Source: an uncultured Azospirillum sp. (GTDB taxonomy: Bacteria > Pseudomonadota > Alphaproteobacteria > RF32 > CAG-239). Taken from it: 64,000 bases of DNA. The position numbers and the translations under genes are program-made. The stretch is from NCBI GenBank assembly GCA_902489795.1, contig CABUBU010000003.1:9187-73186 (forward strand), in the 5' to 3' direction. The stretch's first letter is position 1. Every line of letters starts with the position of its first letter. Shown here one piece after another: positions 8,475-17,761 of this stretch. The notes below the pieces were generated by a model. That model was not told where the DNA came from. It saw only the letters and a program-made list of their open reading frames with translations, and ran no database searches.

Positions 8475-10139
8475 TTAATATACCGGGCGCTGGTCCAAAA
8501 GGCCGCACCAGCGTTCCACTTCGTCAAGGTCAATCAGTCCCTTCAGCATCCGTTCCAAAGCGGCGTCTTTCAGTGTCCTTCCGTTTAAATCGCCGGTCCA
8601 GTAGTCGATGGCCTTGCGGGTTTCTCCCGCGATCATCAATTCCAGAAACGTGCCGTCCGGCAGAATCATTTCCTGTACGCCCAAACGTCCTTTGATGCCT
8701 CGGCCTTCGCAGAATTTGCAGCCGGGGCCTTTCAAATAGGTGTTTTCTACGCCGAAATCGCCAAGTGCCGTTCGCAGACGTTTGACTGCCGGATTGTCCA
8801 GCCTTTCTTTGACCGGTACCCGGCAATAGGGACACAGTTTGCGGAACAGACGTTGGGAAATCAGCCCTTTCAGCAGTTCCGGGTCGCTCAGCATATAAGA
8901 CTGCACGCCCATGTCGCGCAGACGGGTTACAATGGCTGGCGCCGAGTTGGCGTGCAGGGTGGCCCATACCAAGTGGCCGGAAAGCGCACCTTTGAACGTC
9001 AGGCTGGCGGTGGCCAGCGAACGGATTTCGCCCACCATCAGCACGTCTGGGTCGGAACGCAGTGCCGCCGACAGCGCCAGCGTAAACTGAACCGTCTTTT
9101 CTTCTTCCGTGTTGGCGTTGGTTACCGGCATTTGCCGGGCGCCCGGGATCGGATATTCCGGCGGGTCTTCTACCGTCAGCAGATTGATTTCGCCGTTTTT
9201 CTCTTTGATCAGTTTAATCATGTTGCGTTGCAGCAACGTCGATTTTCCCGAACCGGTCGGGCCGGCCACGATGTTCAGTCCCACCGGCGCCGCGCGCAGG
9301 CGGAAAAACAGATCCTGTTCGTATTCGCCGCAACCCAGAGCCGCCAGGTCGTCGTTGCCGTCCGGATTGTCGTCGGCGTAAAGAATACGCATAACCAGAT
9401 ATTGCGAACCAAACGCAATCGGATTAAATTGCAGACGAATGGCCAAAACGTTGTGCGGCAGCATCAGCTTGCCTTTGGAACCGCGCAGCGGGGTAGAACC
9501 CAACTTTTGCGCGCCCTGAAATTCGTTCTGAGCATAGTTGGCATCGGAAATGTCGGCGGAAGCAAAAGCGGCGCGCACAAATTGGTCGCCCCATTCCTTG
9601 CTGTATTCCATTTCTTTGATCATAACGCCGTTGGCACGGAAAAATATTTCCGTACAGTTGTCAGAAACGACGACATGCACGTCGGAAACTTTCATCGACG
9701 AAGCGCGTTTGATGATATTGACGAAGTCCCTCTGCATTTGCAGTCGAGCCAGGTCTTCGTCGTCTTCGGAAAAGACTTGGTTACGTTCGGCCATCGCATA
9801 GATGGTCGCCAGCTCGTTTTGCGAAATGTAAACCGGGGATTTCATTTTGATCCCCTTCTTTTCCGCAATACTCAGAAAACTTAAGACCGGGCCGTCAAAA
9901 CGGTGGTCTTTGGAAATAAGCAGTGTACCGTCGGCAAAAAGAGCCAGCCGCCGTCTGGTTTCGTCGTTGATATTAAGCGCAGAGCCGTCGGGCAGCTTGG
10001 CTTTGGGCATCGTACAAAGATAATTGTCATTGGCGAAAAGGCCTTCGATGAAGTCTTTTGCACTCTGCTTCTTCGGCTGCTCGTTCTGAGCAGCCGAAGA
10101 AGTGTTGTTCTCTTTGTTGTTTGCGCTTTCTTCTACCAT
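8475..10139 (-). CDS. pilQ: Type IVb pilus assembly ATPase PilQ (GspE/PulE family)
   Basis: This 554-residue cytoplasmic ATPase powers pilus extension. It shows an N-terminal domain (YISQNELATIYAMAER), Walker A VAGPTGSGKSTLLQ near residue 290, an Asp box LLTVEDPPEYPIPGARQ, Walker B DVLMVGEIRSLATASL, and a His box GHLVWATLHANSA. A C-terminal zinc-binding pair, CPYC and CKFCEGRG, is typical of GspE/PilB. All catalytic motifs are intact. It follows pilP closely (10 bases) and precedes pilR, as in the R64 operon. The name PilQ follows IncI nomenclature and is not the PilQ secretin of Pseudomonas. Confidence 0.9.
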   Translation of the reverse strand: MVEESANNKENNTSSAAQNEQPKKQSAKDFIEGLFANDNYLCTMPKAKLPDGSALNINDETRRRLALFADGTLLISKDHRFDGPVLSFLSIAEKKGIKMKSPVYISQNELATIYAMAERNQVFSEDDEDLARLQMQRDFVNIIKRASSMKVSDVHVVVSDNCTEIFFRANGVMIKEMEYSKEWGDQFVRAAFASADISDANYAQNEFQGAQKLGSTPLRGSKGKLMLPHNVLAIRLQFNPIAFGSQYLVMRILYADDNPDGNDDLAALGCGEYEQDLFFRLRAAPVGLNIVAGPTGSGKSTLLQRNMIKLIKEKNGEINLLTVEDPPEYPIPGARQMPVTNANTEEEKTVQFTLALSAALRSDPDVLMVGEIRSLATASLTFKGALSGHLVWATLHANSAPAIVTRLRDMGVQSYMLSDPELLKGLISQRLFRKLCPYCRVPVKERLDNPAVKRLRTALGDFGVENTYLKGPGCKFCEGRGIKGRLGVQEMILPDGTFLELMIAGETRKAIDYWTGDLNGRTLKDAALERMLKGLIDLDEVERWCGLLDQRPVY

Positions 10140-10148
10140 TTACTTCGC

Positions 10149-11669
10149 TTATCTGATAAACATACCTTGGCCTAAGCTCGGAATTCCCTGTGTGGCGTTA
10201 ATCTGGCGTCCGCGGGACGAATTGCCGCCGTTATTGCCGCTGCTGTTCGGGTTGTTCGGATCATAAGACTGCTTAAGGGTAATGTCGGACGGAACCGGTT
10301 CTCGATCAAGAATGCCGCCGGCTGAAAAATACAACACGTCTTTGGCGTTGTCTTTGACCGCACTAAGATAAGTCTGGGTAATTTCGTCGATGGTAAAGCC
10401 GTTTCTCAAAGTGGTGCCGACTTTGGCCATGAAGACATCGCCTTCCGTGTTGATCAGTTTAGCCGCCAGTTCTTCGCCCTGACCGGTGATTTCCATAATT
10501 GCATATTCGCTGCTGAGTTTGACTTTTTCCGGCGACAGAGGCGTCGTCAGGTCAATGCCGCTTGCGGTGGCAAACGGGTTTTTGCGTCCGCTCTTGCTTT
10601 CTGCTTTGGCCGCGGCAATTTTTTTCTTGGAAGATTCGATTTCCGCTTCCAGCCGGGTTTTCAAGATCGAAATCTGGCTTTCGAGGTTGGCCACCTTCTT
10701 GTCGTGGGCGATCCGTGCCGCTTCCGCTTTGCTCTTAAGATCGTCGGCCTTTTGCTTCAGGATGTTCATCTTTTTCGTGTTGTCATCCAGAATTTGTCTG
10801 ATTTCGGCGTCTTTCTTTGCCATTTGGGCATAAACTTCCGCATTCGTCTTGATCCATTTCTGGATTGAACCCAGCATCGTCGCCTTGTAGGCTTTGACAA
10901 TTTTTTCCTGCCGCAAGGCTTCCAACGCGGCGGCGGCTTCTTTCAGTTTTGTTTGTTCGGCCACCATCAGGCGTTCCTGCTCGTTTTCCCATTCAATCCG
11001 TTTTCTTTCCTCTTCTTCTTTGCGGGCTTCTTCCTCCTGCTGGGCTTTCAGTCTTTGCGCCTTGACTGCGGCAATTTCGTTCTGAACCCTTTCCTTTTTC
11101 AGTTCCAGATTAAGCAGGGTGGTCTGTTTTTCCAAATCGGACATTTTGGTAAACAGGTCGTTGCTGATCGACGGTGAAATGTTTTCGTCAAAGCCGCCGG
11201 TAGCTTCCGCTCCGAGGAGCTTTCCGGTTACCATCGGAACCGTTGCCGGCGGCGTGTCTGAAACGGTTTTTACTGCCGGCGCATCGCCTTCAATCATCAT
11301 GTTGAGGCCGTCATTGCCCGCCGGCGCGTTTCGGGCAGGCGCCGTTTCGTTTTTAACGGCAATGGAAATTTGTTCGGAGGAATTGTCGTCCGTGCTTCCT
11401 TCCATCGGAATGACGTCAGTGGCAACGCTGTCGGTCGGTTGGGACGGAGAAAGGAGACCGTCTCCACCGGGCAACGATACGTCGCCCATCTGTTCGTCGA
11501 ACAGGGAAATCTCTTCCGGTGCGGATGCCCCTTCGTCTGCCGTCGACAAAGAAATGGTATCGTCGTCTTCCAGTAAAGTGACGGTTTGCGCGGCAGCCTG
11601 ATCGGCCAGCAGTCCTGCGGCAATTACAACAGCCAGACCGCATAACGTATTTCTAAAACTATAATGCAT
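10149..11669 (-). CDS. pilP: Type IVb pilus biogenesis protein PilP-like, coiled coil
   Basis: The roughly 506-residue exported protein has a signal peptide (LCGLAVVIAAGLLADQAAAQ), an acidic low-complexity stretch, and a long coiled coil rich in Glu, Lys, Ala and Arg between about residues 165 and 350. A compact C-terminal domain (SEYAIMEITGQGEELAAKL, RNGFTIDEITQTYL) resembles PilP/GspC-type homology regions that set the periplasmic link between the inner-membrane complex and the secretin. R64 PilP is much shorter, so the coiled coil is a lineage extension. The ATG at 11669 has AAGGAG six bases upstream and overlaps the pilO stop by 11 bases, so the genes are coupled. Confidence 0.7.
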   Translation of the reverse strand: MHYSFRNTLCGLAVVIAAGLLADQAAAQTVTLLEDDDTISLSTADEGASAPEEISLFDEQMGDVSLPGGDGLLSPSQPTDSVATDVIPMEGSTDDNSSEQISIAVKNETAPARNAPAGNDGLNMMIEGDAPAVKTVSDTPPATVPMVTGKLLGAEATGGFDENISPSISNDLFTKMSDLEKQTTLLNLELKKERVQNEIAAVKAQRLKAQQEEEARKEEEERKRIEWENEQERLMVAEQTKLKEAAAALEALRQEKIVKAYKATMLGSIQKWIKTNAEVYAQMAKKDAEIRQILDDNTKKMNILKQKADDLKSKAEAARIAHDKKVANLESQISILKTRLEAEIESSKKKIAAAKAESKSGRKNPFATASGIDLTTPLSPEKVKLSSEYAIMEITGQGEELAAKLINTEGDVFMAKVGTTLRNGFTIDEITQTYLSAVKDNAKDVLYFSAGGILDREPVPSDITLKQSYDPNNPNSSGNNGGNSSRGRQINATQGIPSLGQGMFIR

Positions 11670-12930
11670 AGATAGCTCCTTCATATTCCCAAACACCGGT
11701 ATCGGGGTTGTATTTTATCATATTAATCTTAAGTCCTGAAAATTTTGTTAACAAAGTGCTCCAGACTTTTGGATTATAGTTTGAACTGAATTGAAACTTG
11801 ACGGAACGGTAGACGTTCTGCTGAGGAGATGTGTAAACCTCGTCCGACAGCGAAACTTCCTGATCGATCGACTGGAAAAATTCGTTCAGATTGATTTTCA
11901 GATCAAGCATCGATTTCGTAGGTTCCGAAAGTTCCGTTTTTATCTCGTCCAGACTCAAAGCCGCCATAACGCTGGTTCCCGTATCGGAAATGGAACGGGC
12001 GGAAAACTGAAGACCGGAAGCGTTAAGCGCTTTGTCGGCAATTGATATACGGCCGAACATTCTGGACCAGCTGGTGCTGGCGCCACCGCTTGTACAGGTT
12101 ATTTCGCCGATCTTCCAGCCGGGAGGCATGATCTGCAGCAGATCCATGATCTTGTTGTTGCAGCTGTTGAGGATGGCTATCGGATCGGGCAGGTTTTCCC
12201 ACGGTTTCGGCTCCGGCGGAATTTCTTCCGTCTGAACTACCTTGGGCTGCACCGGAACAATCACCGGAACCGTCGGCGTGGTATCGAAAAGGCTCATGAA
12301 GAGCTGGTACGCAACATAAAGAACAACAAAGGCACCGGTGCCGGCAATGACGTAAAACATCTTGCCTTTGGTGTTGATCTTTTGCAGCTTTACTTTGCTG
12401 CCCCGCGCCAGCAGGTCTTCAAGCTCGGGGTACAGAGTGTCTTCGATGTTCCATTCCGGCGGTGCAATCTTCAGTTTCCAGTCCGGCACCATCAGCATGC
12501 TCATAAACTGCTTTTTGGCGTCTTCTTCGGAAAGGTAAAGCATATCGCCGTTCGCCAGGATAACGTCGTCGCGTACGCAGACGTACCACCAGCCGTTCGG
12601 AACTTTGAAAACGGCGACGAAAGAGGGTTGATCGCTCAACGCCGTTGCCAGGCCGATTGCCGCCGCGTTCATGCCCGGTTTGTAACCGTCGGCGGAAACG
12701 CAGATGCCGAACTGCGGCGTTTTTCCTTTTTTGATGCAGTAAAGATCGGCGCCTTCCAAAACCCCTTGCGAAGATTCTACGATTTCGGCCAGAGGTGCGT
12801 CCTGGTTCTGCAAAGACTGCCAGAACAAACTGGTTGCAAACTCAACCCCGCCGGAAACAAAATGCGTTCCCCAGCTCCGCTCCTGGTCGGTTTTGTAATC
12901 GTCATCTGACATTTTGGCATCATCTAACAC
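11659..12930 (-). CDS. pilO: Type IVb pilus protein PilO2
   Basis: This 423-residue bitopic protein has a cytoplasmic N-terminal half with an actin-like or BfpC-type pattern (YCIKKGKTPQFGICVS, NGWWYVCVRDDVILANGDMLYLSEEDAK). One membrane helix follows near residue 195 (MFYVIAGTGAFVVLYVAYQLFM), then a periplasmic part with a Cys pair (NSCNN, ITCTSGG). The YV.V..G.I...GD pattern is characteristic of the PilO2 family of R64-like systems, which forms the inner-membrane scaffold binding the ATPase. The start is a GTG at 12930 with AAGGA seven bases upstream; the internal ATG at 12912 lacks a good site. It overlaps pilP. Confidence 0.8.
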   Translation of the reverse strand: MLDDAKMSDDDYKTDQERSWGTHFVSGGVEFATSLFWQSLQNQDAPLAEIVESSQGVLEGADLYCIKKGKTPQFGICVSADGYKPGMNAAAIGLATALSDQPSFVAVFKVPNGWWYVCVRDDVILANGDMLYLSEEDAKKQFMSMLMVPDWKLKIAPPEWNIEDTLYPELEDLLARGSKVKLQKINTKGKMFYVIAGTGAFVVLYVAYQLFMSLFDTTPTVPVIVPVQPKVVQTEEIPPEPKPWENLPDPIAILNSCNNKIMDLLQIMPPGWKIGEITCTSGGASTSWSRMFGRISIADKALNASGLQFSARSISDTGTSVMAALSLDEIKTELSEPTKSMLDLKINLNEFFQSIDQEVSLSDEVYTSPQQNVYRSVKFQFSSNYNPKVWSTLLTKFSGLKINMIKYNPDTGVWEYEGAIYAL

Positions 12931-12960
12931 GTTGGTTTCCTTAATCTAAGAATTTTCAGT

Positions 12961-14586
12961 CTAGTCGTGTACTCTGGTTTCCGGGTTGAGCGGGCTTTCG
13001 AGAACGACCGGGGTTAAAATAATGACCAGAATGCTTCTGACTTTTTCTGCCGTGGCGGAACCGCCCAGCAAAGAGTTGGTAGCCGAACCAACGCCGCGTT
13101 TTTCGGCGCTGTTTTCAACGCGTTCGTAACCGGTCAGAACCAGGGATTCTCCCGACTTCATAGCAACTTCCTGCGTAAAGCCGCGTGATTCGATGATCGG
13201 GTTTTGAATATATTCACCGCCCTCGCTCTGCTCTTCACCGGTGTTGGAACCGCTGATCAGGTCGACTTTTTCCAAAGCCAGCAGGTCGGACAGGGTAAGG
13301 TCAAACTTCAAAAGCAGTCGTCCGTGTTCCAGAATCCGCGGCAAAACGTTCATAGTAAAACCGGTTTCGATTTCTTCTGTTTCCGTCGACAGGTCATAGT
13401 AGTTGGAGTCTCCGCCGCTGTTGGTTTTGGTGATTTCGGAAATGTAGTTTTGCTTCTTGACAACCTGAATCGGAGCCGACTTGTTGTTCAAAGTGGTAAC
13501 CGTGCCGCTCGTGATCAGGTTGGTCGTAGCCTGAGTCGATAATGCCTGAATGCTGGCATTGATGTTCCAGTTGCCGGGCATCAGGGTCATCGTCAGGTTT
13601 TGGGTAATGTCTGATGACAGGCCGCTGGCAGCGCTGGCAACGCCAAAGCTGGTTTTTCCGTCTTTGAAAGCAGAACTGAGGTTGAGGCCAAAGGTGTCAG
13701 AATCGTTAACCGTAACCTGTAAAACTTTAACACTGATGGCAACCTGACGGGATAAACGAACGTTCTGCTCGTTGATATAGTGAGCCACACGTCTGATTTC
13801 GTTCGGCGTTGCCGTCAGCGAAATGGTGCCGTTGGTCGGATCAAGCGACAGCTGAGCATCTTTTCCGATCATTGAGGTGATCGATTTTTCAATGTTGCTC
13901 CACAGTTCAAGTTCGGCCGTATTGGTCAGCGTCAGAGATGACGAACCGCCGCTTCCCGAGTCGGTGGACGAGCCGCCGATGTTGCTGCTCAGGCTCTGTT
14001 TGGTCGGCAAACTGTACAAAACGAAGGTTTTGGTCATAAATTTGTAAAAGTAAATTTCGTTTTTGTCGTATCTCCACCAAATGCCGAAACGTGAGCCGAT
14101 TTCATCCAGCAGGCCGCTTAAGGGACCGCGATAGGAAACCAGCATTTTGGTTGGGTCAGCCCAGTGTGCGTTCATCTGTTCGGGCGAAGGCGCGTTTTCT
14201 TCCGCATTCTTCAGCAAGTCTTCTTCCAGGTGCGGCGCGTAGCGAACCTGAATGGAAGTGATTTTGTTGATCATGTCGCCGACTTCATACAAGGTTATCG
14301 GACGGTTGCTGATCAGGGTAATGCCTTCTTTGGTTTCGAGATATGCCGGAATTGGAGCGCCTTCGTATTCGACAACGCTCTTGTCGCCGAGCCAGATTTC
14401 GTTTTTAACCCGGACAACGTCGTCCGGTGCCGATTTGCTCGGTTCTTTTGCCTTTTCCTTAAGTTCGGTCGTTGCTTCCACTTCCCGTTCCAGCGTGGCA
14501 TCCATGCTGGTGGCAACGGAGCAGGCGCCGATCAAAGCGACCAGACCCAGACTCAGGCTGTATTTAATCCAATTATTCATACGCAT
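12961..14586 (-). CDS. pilN: Type IVb pilus secretin lipoprotein PilN
   Basis: The roughly 541-residue protein begins with a lipoprotein signal peptide (LGLVALIGAC, lipid-modified Cys). Next come an N0/N1-like region (MINKITSIQVRYAPHLEE, then LVSYRGPLSGLLDEIGSRFGIWWRY) and a secretin core whose last part reads IIESRGFTQEVAMKSGESLVLTG and ends ILVIILTPVVL. It should form the outer-membrane gate for the pilus, as R64 PilN and BfpB do. The ATG at 14586 is favoured because GGAGG lies about six bases upstream. The gene overlaps the end of the TcpQ-like gene. A Ser/Gly-rich loop around residue 215 is typical of secretin N-domains. Confidence 0.85.
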   Translation of the reverse strand: MRMNNWIKYSLSLGLVALIGACSVATSMDATLEREVEATTELKEKAKEPSKSAPDDVVRVKNEIWLGDKSVVEYEGAPIPAYLETKEGITLISNRPITLYEVGDMINKITSIQVRYAPHLEEDLLKNAEENAPSPEQMNAHWADPTKMLVSYRGPLSGLLDEIGSRFGIWWRYDKNEIYFYKFMTKTFVLYSLPTKQSLSSNIGGSSTDSGSGGSSSLTLTNTAELELWSNIEKSITSMIGKDAQLSLDPTNGTISLTATPNEIRRVAHYINEQNVRLSRQVAISVKVLQVTVNDSDTFGLNLSSAFKDGKTSFGVASAASGLSSDITQNLTMTLMPGNWNINASIQALSTQATTNLITSGTVTTLNNKSAPIQVVKKQNYISEITKTNSGGDSNYYDLSTETEEIETGFTMNVLPRILEHGRLLLKFDLTLSDLLALEKVDLISGSNTGEEQSEGGEYIQNPIIESRGFTQEVAMKSGESLVLTGYERVENSAEKRGVGSATNSLLGGSATAEKVRSILVIILTPVVLESPLNPETRVHD

Positions 14587-15262
14587 TCTCATCCTCCATA
14601 GTCTCGACTACCAAGACGCGGTTTCCTTTATAAAATGTTGCGATCGGTGCCGGCCGTGCTCTGGCAAAGGCTCTGACCAAAGCCGAACTGACGTCGGCAA
14701 AACGCCCCCGGAACATAGCTCCGGCGGTTAGGGTATAGTTGCGGTTAGTGTTCCAGATCAGCCGCCAGCCGGCGCGGTCACACCATTCCGTCAACAACAG
14801 CTTCAGGCTTTTTCCTTCTTCAGCCAGCCAGTCTTCAACCGGATCGTCGGCATTGTTTCCATCTCCTGCGCCGGCTGCACCGTCGTCGCTGACGTTCTGC
14901 TGGGTTTCGTCAACGGTGACTTCTTCTTCGTAATCAACGACTTCTCCGTCAATTGAAGGCGGAATGGTGGCGGACATGTTGCTGCCGGCACCGGCCTGAA
15001 CGACTAGGTGGTCGCGCGGCGTTCTTTCGCCGTATTCGCGATAATCGGCGGCAACTTTCGTATAATTTACAAATTCGTCTTCGGCGGCGCAGCCGGTAAT
15101 GCCCGGAGTGGGATATTGTCCGGCCGGACAGGTTTGTTTGACCGTCGTGCCCGGAGCAGCCGGCGCTTCCGAATAGTTGTATTCATAATCGTTGTTGGTT
15201 GCACAACCCGATAACAGCAGAACTCCTAAAAAACCGGCTGATAAAAGAAATTTGTAGTTCAT
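14573..15262 (-). CDS. pilL: PilL-like lipoprotein with TcpQ domain
   Basis: The roughly 229-residue protein has a clear lipobox (FLGVLLLSGC). A low-complexity acidic linker leads to a C-terminal TcpQ-like domain of about 85 residues: DWLAEEGKSLKLLLTEWCDR, AGWRLIWNTNRNYTL, FYKGNRVLVV. TcpQ/PilL domains act at the outer membrane to localise and stabilise the pilus secretin, and this gene is immediately upstream of and overlapping the secretin gene. The ATG at 15262 has AGGAA seven bases upstream. The open frame extends to 15313, but that start lacks a ribosome binding site and would bury the signal peptide. Confidence 0.8.
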   Translation of the reverse strand: MNYKFLLSAGFLGVLLLSGCATNNDYEYNYSEAPAAPGTTVKQTCPAGQYPTPGITGCAAEDEFVNYTKVAADYREYGERTPRDHLVVQAGAGSNMSATIPPSIDGEVVDYEEEVTVDETQQNVSDDGAAGAGDGNNADDPVEDWLAEEGKSLKLLLTEWCDRAGWRLIWNTNRNYTLTAGAMFRGRFADVSSALVRAFARARPAPIATFYKGNRVLVVETMEDENAYE

Positions 15263-15341
15263 TTTTGTGTTTCCTAAGCTGTTTTTATTCATATTTTTTA
15301 ACCTATCATACATATTGGAAAAAAATAATCAAGCAGATATT

Positions 15342-16943
15342 CTACCACGACTGGTAATACAAATTCCGCCCTTTATTGCTTTCCTGTACAGTGTTGTTAA
15401 CGTTTTCATTTATCCGTAAGGTTCTGATAATGAACGAATTTGGCTCACGGGATGTGAAGACGGTATTTATTTTTTCGTACTCTACACCCTTATTAGTTAA
15501 AATATTGTGTAACAAATTTAATCTTTTTTGCTGCAGTTCAAAAGAGCTGGTCCGGTCAATTCTGATTTCGAGAATGACGCTCGGATCCTCGATGACTTTG
15601 TTGGCGAAAGCCTGTATCCAGCGAAGCGTGGTACCTGAAATTTCGGCTCTGCCCGGCTGGAAGGAAAGTCTCATTTCTGCCGGCAGGATTTTGGCGGGGG
15701 ATTTGTCGCGGCTGAATGCGGAGAACAACCCTCTGCGCTTTTTCGGTTTTTCTTCCGTTTGCAGGTTTTCATTGTCGTCCGCGGTCGTTTCGGCGTTTTC
15801 GTCCGAGCTACCGAACATTGAGGCCAGACTCTTCAGCAGCCCGCCGCTTTTGTCGTCGTTTTCGACCGTGTCGCTTTCCGCGGCGGTTTCCTCGTTTTCT
15901 TGTTTTTTGTTCTTCTTCGGCGAAACCAGCTGCGGCGTCAGGTTTTTGTCGTTCATGATGTCTTCCGGAATCGGGATCAGAATGTTTTTGACCATTTCCG
16001 CCACCTGAACTTCTTTGCCGTCTTCAGCGATTTTTTCCGGTGCGTTGAGGGCGGCGTTGATTTCCGATTCGCTCATGCCTTTGTAAAACTCTTCGTCAAG
16101 AACGTGGTTGTTTTTGGGGTTGCGGGTGCCTTTGGCGACCACCCACGGGTTGTCCGCGTTGCCGGCCGTGTCTTTTTCGCTCATTTCATGCCATTCGCGT
16201 GGTGCCGCTTTCGGGGCTTCCGCGGTTTGTTCGACGGCGATCTTGTCAATGTTCAGTTTGCCGCCGTCGGCCATGGCGATCTGATTGTCGGGCGCTTTGC
16301 TTGCAATTTCCACCTTTTCGGCGGCGCCGTTGCCGAATTCAAGCGGGATCGCCTCGTTGTCGGCCTGTTGTGGAAGCGTTGCGGCAAGCAGCTGCGGCCG
16401 AATCGTTTCCGCGGGCTTTTCGGTGTTCTGCCTCTCCGCGGCCGGTTCCGTTTGGTTTGTTCCTGCTTCTTCTGCAAAAACGTTGTCTGCGACCGTCGCC
16501 GGTTGCGGCGCTGCGTCGGCGACAACGGCTGGCCGTTTGGCGACCGGCTGCGAGTCGTTGCTTTCCGTCATGTTTTTTACCGGATCGAAAACGGAAGCGG
16601 CAGCTGAATGTTCAAGCGGAATGTCGGCGGCGTCTTCTATCGAATTGATGCGGATGCCTTCTTCTTCGTCGTCGAAAACAAACAGATTTTTATCAATGAA
16701 AATTTCCCGTTCGGCCGGCTTCGGGGCCAGTGCAGCCAGAGAAAAGGCCTGAACCGGCGTTGAGGCAGAATAGTTGACCGTCGGCGCTTCGTGCTGAAAA
16801 AAGAGCGCTATGTTTTTGTCGGGAATTGATATTTCCGCATTTCTTCGTTTTTCGGGAACGGCAAACAATCCATTGACCGCCCATATCGTAAACAGAGAAA
16901 CGACAAAACTGTTAACAAATATTTTTAAAGTCTTTTTTCTCAT
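15342..16943 (-). CDS. Envelope protein with OmpA-like C-terminal domain, first gene of pil operon
   Basis: The roughly 533-residue protein has an N-terminal membrane helix or uncleaved signal (IFVNSFVVSLFTIWAVNGLF). About 360 residues of Ala/Glu/Pro-rich low complexity follow, then a C-terminal domain of about 110 residues. That domain reads MRLSFQPGRAEISGTTLRWI, NKVIEDPSVILEIRIDRTSS, LNLLHNILTNKGV, a degenerate OmpA-like peptidoglycan-binding pattern. It probably anchors the pilus base to the cell wall; this is inference. ATG at 16943 has GAGGGG eight bases upstream. It lies about 80 bases before the pilL-like gene and directly behind a promoter candidate, so it would be the first gene of the pil transcript. 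Confidence 0.6.
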   Translation of the reverse strand: MRKKTLKIFVNSFVVSLFTIWAVNGLFAVPEKRRNAEISIPDKNIALFFQHEAPTVNYSASTPVQAFSLAALAPKPAEREIFIDKNLFVFDDEEEGIRINSIEDAADIPLEHSAAASVFDPVKNMTESNDSQPVAKRPAVVADAAPQPATVADNVFAEEAGTNQTEPAAERQNTEKPAETIRPQLLAATLPQQADNEAIPLEFGNGAAEKVEIASKAPDNQIAMADGGKLNIDKIAVEQTAEAPKAAPREWHEMSEKDTAGNADNPWVVAKGTRNPKNNHVLDEEFYKGMSESEINAALNAPEKIAEDGKEVQVAEMVKNILIPIPEDIMNDKNLTPQLVSPKKNKKQENEETAAESDTVENDDKSGGLLKSLASMFGSSDENAETTADDNENLQTEEKPKKRRGLFSAFSRDKSPAKILPAEMRLSFQPGRAEISGTTLRWIQAFANKVIEDPSVILEIRIDRTSSFELQQKRLNLLHNILTNKGVEYEKINTVFTSREPNSFIIRTLRINENVNNTVQESNKGRNLYYQSW

Positions 16944-16966
16944 TAACTTGACCCCTCTAATGGTTA

Positions 16967-16995
16967 ACAATAAATTAAAATAAGGGAATTGGCAA
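16967..16995 (-). promoter_or_regulatory. Candidate sigma70 promoter for the pil operon
   Basis: On minus, TTGCCA (16990-16995) and TATTGT (16967-16972) are 17 bases apart. It lies just upstream of the first pil gene start at 16943. The short leader carries the GAGGGG ribosome binding site. Confidence 0.5.
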
Positions 16996-17324
16996 GTATA
17001 TTGTTTGTTGAAAATTAAATTTTAACGCTTTTTCCCGGCGTTTGTACGGACTGCGGAAAAGAACGGATTGCACGAGGACTAATATAAATAAGTGTGCATG
17101 CCCGGATGTCGGATGTCTGCATTCCGGCGCGGAGTCTTTCGTTTTTATTGTCCAAAAATGGCCGCTTTTAACTATGAATTTTTTGTTACAGGGGAAAATA
17201 TTTACTAAAAACAATATGTTATCAAAAATGCGATGGGCGTGATAATGCTGGTAATTTTGGAAAAAATCAGGTATTCTAAAAATGTATAAGTAAAGCACTT
17301 TTAATTAATTAAAGGAGAAAAACT
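16996..17324. other. Divergent intergenic region between pil and virB operons
   Basis: These 329 bases separate the two outward-facing machines. They are AT-rich next to both genes (AATTAATTAA directly before the virB2 ribosome binding site) and GC-richer in the middle. I find no convincing -35/-10 pair for the plus-strand operon and no long palindrome. Any shared regulator should bind here. Confidence 0.4.
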
Positions 17325-17666
17325 ATGCAATTTATTAAAAGAAATATCTGGACACTGGCCGCGATGGTTCTGTTTGTAACTGTTGCGATGGTCGGTGACG
17401 CCGCGGCGGTTGACGGCACCAGCCTGATGACCCAGGCGAGCAAGAAGGTCTCTAACGTATTTGAAGCCGTTAGAACGATCATCTTTATTCTGGGTGGTTT
17501 CGGTCTGGTCGGCGTTGCTTTTGCCGCCATTTTCGGTAAAGTAAACTGGAAATGGTTTGCCGCTTTGGCCGTCGGTCTGGCTATTCTGGCTGCTGCGAAC
17601 GCCGTCGTTCAGTATGCTGCCGGTTCCAAAGCCGGTACGGGCGTAACCGATACCTTCGGTGTATAG
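17325..17666 (+). CDS. virB2: VirB2-like T4SS pilin, paralog 1
   Basis: This 113-residue protein has a signal peptide (AAMVLFVTVAMVGDAAA) and two hydrophobic helices separated by a short basic turn (FGKVNWKWF), the hallmark of TrbC/VirB2 pilins. The mature part would be about 85 residues, a normal size. Pilins of this family polymerise into the T4SS extracellular filament from the inner membrane. AAAGGAG precedes the ATG. A stable hairpin directly after the stop suggests that this first pilin is made in excess over downstream genes. It is one of three consecutive VirB2-like genes. Confidence 0.85.
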   Translation: MQFIKRNIWTLAAMVLFVTVAMVGDAAAVDGTSLMTQASKKVSNVFEAVRTIIFILGGFGLVGVAFAAIFGKVNWKWFAALAVGLAILAAANAVVQYAAGSKAGTGVTDTFGV

Positions 17667-17685
17667 TCCCGGTGACTTAACCACG

Positions 17686-17735
17686 GGGAGGGCTGCCAGA
17701 AGTTTTGGCTAGCCAATGACAGCCCTCCCGTTTTA
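17686..17735 (+). terminator. Strong hairpin after virB2 paralog 1 (attenuating terminator)
   Basis: GGGAGGGCTG pairs with CAGCCCTCCC around an inner TGGCTAGCCA stem, followed by GTTTTA. The T-run is short, so partial termination is likely. That would give high virB2 expression with read-through to the rest of the operon. Confidence 0.7.
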
Positions 17736-17761
17736 CTGCTAACAAAAGAAGGAAAAAGAAG

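Noticed and set aside
17160..17324. Promoter for the first virB2 gene
   Set aside because: Several -10-like words (TATTCT, TATAAG) are present but none has a -35 at 16-18 bases.
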